Positions 56,839-64,000 of a stretch of 64,000 bases of DNA are shown piece after piece. The DNA is from Micromussa lordhowensis (lineage: Eukaryota; Cnidaria; Anthozoa; Scleractinia; Lobophylliidae), in the NCBI GenBank assembly GCA_964020085.1, contig OZ026605.1, positions 4,252,901-4,316,900 on the forward strand, in the 5' to 3' direction. The position numbers and the translations under genes are program-made. Numbering within the stretch: the stretch's first letter is position 1; every line of letters begins with the position of its first letter. The notes beneath the pieces were generated by a model. It saw only the letters and a program-made list of their open reading frames with translations. It was not told the origin of the DNA and made no database searches.

Positions 56839-59800
56839 TTAGGTTCCCCACCACGTAGCTGATTGGACTTTTCTCACTTGACTCAGCTGTTAGAGAAAGA
56901 AAGAAAAATCTTAAAACCAAAACTAAGACATGAAAAGAACCCTATTTAGAGCGGTTTTCAATTGAGTGTCGTAAAACCAAACCAAAGTAATAACTCGGGT
57001 CAGTAGTAACGGACATGGACAATTTAAGCAACAGAGCACTTTATCCGTGTTTATATAACTTCATCTAAACACGAGGAGGGTTGGGAGAAATTCAAGACAG
57101 TTATGTAGTACGTAGTCGAGGGTTTGCATAACTGTCTCGAATTCTCCCAACCCTCCTCGTGTTTAGATGAAGCTATATAAACACGGATAAAGTGCTCTAT
57201 TGCTTTTATAAAATAATTCTCAAAAATACGTGCGAATCTAAAACGTCACAACCGTGTTTACATACTCTCATCCAAACACACCTATCGACCAATGAGAACG
57301 CGCGTAGTGGCTCAATCATTTTATAAACAGCGCCGATCCAATCAAAAATCGAAGTAATAACAAATAGCTCACGCAAAGCGCGGGAAAACGTGTGCGAACG
57401 AGTCACGATTGGTTTTGGTTTTACTTCTGATTGGATGAAAAGTGGCGCGAGATTTTGAAGCCAATCAGGAAGCGTAGTAAATGCAAAACCAATTCGACTC
57501 TCAAATGAAAAGAAGACTGAGTAAAACTCTTCAGTAATCAGAACTAGGCGATGGCTGAGCTGTGAGATGGGCCATAGCGCATTTAGAGCGTTCAGAGGTA
57601 AAGTGTGTTTATTGGTACGAACACGGTTCAGGCCAAGAAATTCTTCAACGCTGTGTAACCTTTTTCAAAGCAGAAAGGGTAAACAATGTTTGTCTCAAGA
57701 GGGAAGTTAAAGGGAAACGTGAGATTACGTCAACGATATTTCTAACACAAGATTATTACTTCAGTGTGCTTTGCAAATTCGTCGATCTCTAGATAAGGTG
57801 ATGCACAGAATAGTATACCTCTTTAGGACTGAACTCCAAAATAGTTGCAATTGCTGTAATCATTTGCTGTTTGACAGAGTAACTCGTGCTCATCATAAAC
57901 CTCAGCACAATGTTTTTAAGATATTCTAAGTTGGCACTCTCGCGAGACCTGAAAGATAAAAAGGAAATAAATTAACAAGCAGTTATTTACCGTCGTTTTC
58001 TAATCCATCTCAATCTTCCCAAATTTTCGCTATCATGTTTCTTTTTCTTTTATTATTGCCTCTTGTGTTTCTCTACCTTCACAAATTACGTTTTTCTGTC
58101 AATTTTAGGGTAATTTGGTACGTAACTGAACAAAAAATCACCTAGTGTGGCAACATAAAGCGGCAAAAATCATTTTATGCCCAGTAAAGGATTCCACAGT
58201 CATTTTCAGGTTTACACTGAAAAACCACCAAAGATAACAGAATTTCAAGTTACCTGTCTCTTTCAAGTTTCCTGATTTCTTCTTTGAGGAGATTGGACTG
58301 ATCCATGAGTTTGTCACCTCTTACAACAGGAAAAAAAAGAAGGAAAAAGCAAGGAATTATGCATTTAGGCCAAGTGTAGGGAAGTTTGTGCAGTGCGAAA
58401 TTGTACTGAGCTATAATAGGTTATGTAATAAATCATAAATTGAAGAAACTAGTTTGCTCATGGAAAGAGCACTTTTCCGGCGACATTACCTAATTTCCGC
58501 ATCTCTCAAGGCGACTTCAAGCTCATTCCTCTGTCGCCGAATTGCTGTACTTTCTGCTTCTCGTCTAGCTTGCTGTTGAGCATAGTGTACCAGTGTACTT
58601 TCACTGCTGCTAGCCTGAAAATAGTAATGGAGGTATTGTGGCATTATAGTCAGTGCAATGATAGTTATAAATATTACTTGGTATATTGTCTTAACTTCGT
58701 GCTTCAGATAAAGGTTATGCGGTCTGCATACGAGCCAAGTGGCACATCAGGCCGGAGCTTATCCCGGTTTCTGTAGCATGAAGCGACTAGGAGTATTTCT
58801 ACTCCCCCTAGATGAGATGCTAGTCCATCGCAGGGTTACCCTCAGCATTAAATTCGCTGGTACCCATTTATACACCTGGGTGGAGAGAGGCACTGTGAGA
58901 GTAAAGTGTCTTGCCCAAGAACACAACACAATGTCCCCGGCCATGGCTCGAACCCAGACTGCTCGATCCTTTCACGCTGTTCAGTTTCTCAAAATATGAA
59001 GCCTTTTTTTTTGGGGGGGGGGTGGATGTTCAAGAAGCCAAGCCTTATCTATGGTTCATCTTTTCCCTTCTTTCTACTATCTCCGTGGGATGAGATGTTT
59101 GTCTTCACTTCTCAATGTGATCTTGTTGTTCGTCAAGCATTGGTTTACGTACTCAAGTTTTAATAGTTCTTATCGGTAAATTAACAGTGAAATTCCAAAA
59201 ACAAGCAAAATTACATGTAGGCAGTGTCCACGCCACGTACGTAGAAAAATTCGAAAACTCAGCCTTAAAGCAATCTCACTAACCCCAGAAGGTTTGGTCA
59301 AGAGTTGATGAACTGCAGCATCGGCCTCAGATGACTGAGGGGCATCCAGAGTGGCCTGGGAACCACCAGTTATCTCCACGAATTTCCTCTGATAAGAAAA
59401 GGCTGATCTCGCTGTGCTGCTGTCAGCTGAAGGACTACTTGAAGGGCTACGAGTTCTCAGTATTTCAATTTCTGAATCTTTCTCTGCAACCAGGGCAAGA
59501 GTTCGTTCTCTTTGATTTAACACCTGCCTTTCAAGTTCCTCAAGTTTTTGTTTGTAAATAGTGTTCGATTCCTCATTTTCATTTTTGTGTTTTTCCTCCA
59601 TAAACTTGAGCGAATCCCTCAAGTTTGTGATCACCTTTCTCTGATCTTGTTCTTTTTCACTGCTAGATTGCTTTAACTCTTCAATTTCCTTTTCCAATTC
59701 AGCATTGTCCTTTTTTAGTTTTTCTAAGTTCTCTAACTGTTCACTAAGCTCTTTGAAGGATTTGTTCTTGTGAAGTGCTTGAGTCTTGACTTTGTATCTC

Positions 59801-60434
59801 TCAAACTCTTCCTTGAGTTGCCGCAGTTCTTGTTGACAAACTTTATGTGAAGGATCATTAACAAAAAGAGACTCCAATTCAGACTTGCTTAGCTCTTCTA
59901 ATATTGTGAAGAGAAAGAGAAAAAAGGTCAAACTTTCAAGTGTATTGTTATTTCCAAACAAACAACTAACTCCCATTGTTTTCGTTCACTTGTATTTTTT
60001 TGCCATATTACAGAACTAGAGTACAAAGAGATGAAAATTCTACTGTATAAAGAAATAAGTTGTCTAAAAATTATTTACAATAAAACAGCAACATCTGGTA
60101 CTTTGAAGCTGCACAATGTTTGTGTAACAACATCAGAGATACCATAATGTTACCTTCTTGGCCCTAAAAAAAGTTCTTCAAAGTAGAGCGCCACCAATTC
60201 AACCAAAAAGTCCGTCAGCTTATTATATCCAAATTTTTTCGAACAAAAATGCGAAAAGTCTGCCAAAATATGTCTGAAAAATGAATTTTACGGGTTTCCT
60301 GTAAAATTGTCTCGGAGATTTGGTGACTGGTACATGAGGCCAGGCCCCGGTTGTTGGAAGGCTGGATAACGCTATCTACCGGATAAATCGATATCCAGTG
60401 GATAAGTGTTAATTAAACAAACCATGCTATCCGC

Positions 60435-60471
<37 letters not shown>

Positions 60472-63400
60472 TGTATCTGGAAGATGCCTAGATAATCCGG
60501 GAGTGTTGGATTTAAGTTCATTGTTTATCTTTACAAAAACATACGAACACTTACTGCCCATACCCAGATCTAATGGCTTGTCAGAAGAATCCATAGCGAT
60601 CTTGAGCAATCCTTTTAACTTGAATACTTGCTTTTTCAATTCCTCCGGTGTTTCATCTTCTACCAGGTCTCTTTCATTGTCTGGTGTTCTGTTCTCATCT
60701 GTACTGATTTGTCTTGTTAGTGTAGCATTTTCCACATCCAGCTTCTGCAAGCGTTCCTTTAGCTTCTGAATAGCTTGCTGATCTTGAAGTCTGAGCTTTT
60801 CGTAATTTCCAACGACTTCTGACAACTCGGAGAGTTTCACCTCTGATTTGACAACAAAACGAAACAAATAAAACTTAAATTCTTTCTAAAACATATGCTT
60901 GCCGGCCTCAAGAGTCCTCATGGGCCCAATGAGGATGAGTCAGCAAGTTAAAACATATGCTTGACTTACTGACTGGCAATGTAAAAGGAAACTTTAATTT
61001 GTGACTTCTATGCGTGCACACAACTATAGAGTCTATTGATACAAAGTCAGTGTATATAAAACAAAACATTTCATAAAACTTGATGATACCATGGCACACA
61101 CATCCTCAGCGTAGAAATAGAAAATAACTGTTTTATGTTACCATCAAAACTGTAAGAGTTTCCGTAGTAAACTGTTGTGAGTTTTTCTTAAACTCCAATA
61201 ATTTTTATTGCATCAGGCTACGTAAACGCATGGTCACATACAGCTACACTATATTATATGATTTGATTTTCAATTTCCTTTCCTTTTCCTTTGACTACTG
61301 TACCATGGAAGATTCCAAGACACTGGGCTATATATGGCCCAGCTCAAACCTTGAACTTGAACCAAAATTCAGTTGGACGAACTCAGTTGAGTCAAACATC
61401 GTTTAGTTCATCCCTTGTGAAGTTCAATGTTTGATCTGGACCTAAGAGCAGCTACATAGAATGCCTCCAGGTAACAGCAACAAAACACTTGATTCATACC
61501 CAAATCTGCCACTCTGCACTCTTCTAAACTGGTAATAATCCTCAATCGTTCTTCAGCATCGTTAGCCCTTGTCTGTTCCGTTTTAACAGCCTCAGCGTGC
61601 TCCTTCTTCATCTTGGACATTTCAAACTTCAACTGGACCAGCAGTGGCGAAGGTTGCAAGGAAGCTTTCTCTGCCTCCTTTAGCCTTTTTTGAACTCCTT
61701 GCAACTCAAATTGCAGCTGTGCAATTTGTCGTTCATACTCTTCTGTTTTGTTACCTGGTGATTTTTTTGTCAGCAGGATTTGTTCTTTGGCATCATCTAG
61801 TTGCTGTTCAAGGTCTTCCTTTGCAGAGCGCTCGGTTGACACAAGCATTTGTAATTCACGCAGCATTAGGACATGATTGTTTTGCTCTTCCTCGCGTGCT
61901 TGCTGTTCATGCCTCATGCGTAGCTTGAGCTGCAAAAAATCAAATAAAAGTGATTATCATAGACACCTTGTAGGAAATTAGCAGAAATTATCAACCTTTT
62001 CAGTAGTCACCCTTTTAACCCACTGTCAAATATCATGTTTCTTTGATTGTTGAAACAAATTACAGCCATGATAGAACTCTTTTGTTGATTCAGCTAGGCC
62101 CTGAGAAGAAGCAGTTATCACAAGAATATGTGAACGAAGAAGACTCATTACAAATGATGACAAAATTGAACAATGGGCAACTTCCTTTTCAAGAGGTCAG
62201 TCATTTGCCAAAGAGATTTTGAGATGGAACTTCCTCTTTGAATTGTGAAAAAAGCTTGGTGCCTTTGTTAATAATTTATTTACAACAAACCTCTTGAAGC
62301 TGTTCCTCAAGTGTTTCTACAGTCTTGCTCAGCTTCTCTGTTCCTTCTTCATACTCCTTGTCTTTAGCTTCATGATCTTGCTGATGGATTGCATGATGGT
62401 AAATAACAGAGAAAAGAAAGCAAACCACAAGTGTAAGAATCAAACATGGAATATGTGAATTGACAGAAAGGTTGTGCTTTAAAGTGCCACTATGACGAAA
62501 ATCGCATCCTTCAAATCTCAGTCATTTTAAGACATAAACAAGTAGTCTGTACAAGAGTAAAAATGCTGTTTACTGTTTTCAAATATCTTTATTCGTTCCA
62601 GAGATATTCAAGTCTATAAAATATGCCAATTAGCCAAGTGATGACGTCATACACTCAACCACATTTTGATCAAATATGATAAACAAGCATATCTCAGTCA
62701 ACTTGTATAATAAATCTTTGAATTGCTACAGTAAGATTCTACTAGAGGTGCTCCGCGATATGAGCTTACCAATTTTTGTTACCATGGCAACATACTAGGT
62801 TCCAGACCTCCACAATATTAAAGGCTTTTCTGACCACTTTTAGGGTTCTATATTGATATTTGCCAATGGTGCCTCATCTACATAATTCAGCAAGCATATA
62901 AATACATTAGGTTGAGTTCATAGCCTTGTTTAATGTTTTCCAAGCTTAAAATCACTAAAATATTGATATCAGGCTAGAGGGGACTGGAAAAGAGTGGGTT
63001 GCCATGGGAACGAAAATTGTTATAGCTGTAGATGTGTTGCATTTAGAACTATTAGCCTACCAAGTTTCAATGGTTTCTGCTGCAAATTGCGCGAGATAGC
63101 GCTATTTTATATACTTCATGTAATATTTGGTTGAGTGTATGACGTCATCAGTAATCTGATTTGCATATTTTACTCATTTTTCAAACTTAAATATCTCCTG
63201 AACCAATGCAGATATTTGTAAACGGTAAAAAGCATTTTTAATCTTTCGTAGAATTCTGTGCGATTAACATAAAAAATCAAGGGGTAAAAATTTGATCATA
63301 GTGGCACTTTAAAATTGTATTAAATAAATTTGATCTTAATTCTTAGGAAATATTTGTACCATCATTTTCTTTTTATCAGCCTGATAGCTGGCTTCCATCT

Positions 63401-63497
63401 TTGATTTTTGCTGCATTACAGTGGCAAGTGATGCACTAAGAGTTGCAATCTTCTCTTGCTGTGCTTCCAACTCTGACTGCTCGGCAGAACTGCTTTC
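56839..63497 (-). CDS. GCC1: GRIP-domain golgin, GCC1/GCC88-like (5' end outside window)
   Basis: Trans-Golgi tethering coiled-coil protein; GRIP domains bind ARL1-GTP. Visible exons (minus): 63360-63497, 62291-62380, 61500-61929, 60555-60842, 59284-59897, 58490-58614, 58254-58319, 57819-57948, 56839-56886; GT-AG, phases consistent, 642 aa plus stop. Nearly the whole length is coiled coil. The C-terminus is the GRIP domain: SANLEYLKNIVLRFMMSTS (conserved Tyr), MITAIATILEFSPKE, ending QSATWWGT-stop. The segment LVHYAQQQARREAES followed by RRQRNELEVALRDAE suggests GCC1 rather than golgin-97, golgin-245 or GCC2; human GCC1 is 775 aa, so about 130 residues may lie upstream. Acceptor choices at 58319 and 60842 were fixed by phase. 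The paralog call is from memory. Confidence 0.85.
57024..57328. repeat. palindromic repeat family, copy 3 (most complete)
   Basis: AAGCAACAGAGCACTTTATC..AAACACGAGGAGGGTTGGGAGAA is mirrored by TTCTCCCAACCCTCCTCGTG..GATAAAGTGCTCTATTGCTT over about 80 bp per arm, followed by the tail shared with 43817-43942. In the last golgin intron. Confidence 0.8.
58723..58974 (-). mobile_element. tRNA-headed SINE, copy 2
   Basis: Very similar to 13721-14003 throughout (CACCCAGGTGTATAAATGGG, TTGTGTTCTTGGGCAAGACA on the minus strand); the outer part of the tRNA head is missing. In the golgin intron between 58614 and 59284. Confidence 0.8.
60363..60469. repeat. hairpin repeat, TGGATAACGCTATC termini
   Basis: TGGATAACGCTATCTACCGG is mirrored by CCGGTGGATAGCGTTATCCA, with inner GATATCCAGTGGATAA / CTATCCGCTGGATAG repeats. 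Compact non-coding foldback in a golgin intron. Confidence 0.75.
62483..63308. mobile_element. TTAA-flanked foldback MITE (family 3)
   Basis: Ends AGTGCCACTATGA and its complement, bounded by TTAA (62479-62482 and 63309-63312). Inverted similarity runs about 180 bp inward (GAGTGTATGACGTCAT near the inner ends at about 62648 and 63133). Same AGTG start as 4375-4919. In a golgin intron; no ORF. Confidence 0.8.
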
Positions 63498-64000
63498 CTA
63501 CATTGAGGAAATAAGATGTACATAGTTAAAATGATTTGCATTTACCCTAAAAATTGTCTGATGGAAATTAGTAATCTCTATTTACTAATAAGTAATTAAA
63601 AACTCTATGGCACCTATGACTTGAAATAATAACATTTACAAAAATACTTGCACATATCTAGTCTCCTCTGTGGCCAATTTTGCAATGCTCTCCCAAATGA
63701 AAATATAATTCCTACAGTTTCTCTGTGATATTTGATTTTTCAGATATCTGAGTCTGTTTAAAAAAGTCATGGGTCATATTATAAATAAAGAGCAAGTTAT
63801 GTTGGCTTATGCCACAGAACATTTCATCAAATCTTGTTACATTTGGGTTCAGTAAAGCTGGATTGTCATTAAGGTATCATGGCAGGTGGATTTTGACGAA
63901 AAAATAGATTTTCTGTTATTTTCATTATACTGCAAACTGATCCGTGCTGACATCTGTCAATGCCTCATCAAATCTTCTTACATGCGGTGATTTTTAACAC
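63498..64000. other. golgin intron, window edge
   Basis: AT-rich, no further exon recognised before the window ends. Confidence 0.4.

Noticed and set aside
63863..64000. TTAAGGTATCATGG near the window end as the start of another TTAA element
   Set aside because: It only partly resembles the 37391 terminus and the other end would be outside the window.

Overview
This is a eukaryotic nuclear window: multi-exon genes with GT-AG introns, AT-rich intergenic DNA and dense transposable elements. The gene set (CLOCK-type bHLH-PAS, mitochondrial BCAT, UBE2M/UBC12, FBXO47, CALHM-type channel, GRIP golgin) is metazoan. The repeats (Penelope-like, GMR1-type Gypsy, RTE, tRNA SINEs, many foldback MITEs) suggest a cnidarian, most likely an anthozoan such as a stony coral. 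The taxon is inferred from gene and repeat flavour, not from a search.

Layout. 27-2573 (+): intronless CLOCK-like gene. 2574-6741: repeat-rich intergenic DNA. 6742-30248 (-): branched-chain aminotransferase, 12 coding exons that I reconstructed to 394 aa. Its introns hold a 4.9-kb giant foldback element, an RTE-carrying TIR element, and a nest in which a young Gypsy element and a LINE lie inside a Penelope-like element. 32051-40819 (-): UBE2M, 8 exons, 180 aa. 41527-46010 (+): FBXO47, 8 exons, 471 aa, head-to-head with UBE2M across 707 bp. 48809-51578 (+): small MORN-repeat protein, 3 exons, 208 aa, with a predicted myristoylation site and a complexin-like helix motif. 53874-55550 (+): CALHM-like four-TM protein, 3 exons, 283 aa. 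56839-63497 (-): GRIP-domain golgin (GCC1/GCC88-like), 9 exons visible, 5' end outside the window.

Functional links: UBE2M charges NEDD8 onto cullins and FBXO47 is a cullin-1 (SCF) substrate adaptor, so the divergent pair sits in one pathway. The other genes have no obvious shared pathway.

Mobile DNA occupies a large part of the window. The best-defined pieces are the complete Gypsy element (899/898-bp near-identical LTRs, 5-bp TSD, tRNA-Leu PBS, PPT, integrase encoded upstream of RT, gag-PR and pol split by one in-frame TGA), three elements flanked by TTAA, one TA-flanked mariner-type MITE, and the 4.9-kb foldback with 1.55-kb arms and a 6-bp TSD. Exon coordinates were derived by hand from splice signals, phase and family alignment from memory; no search or gene predictor was run.
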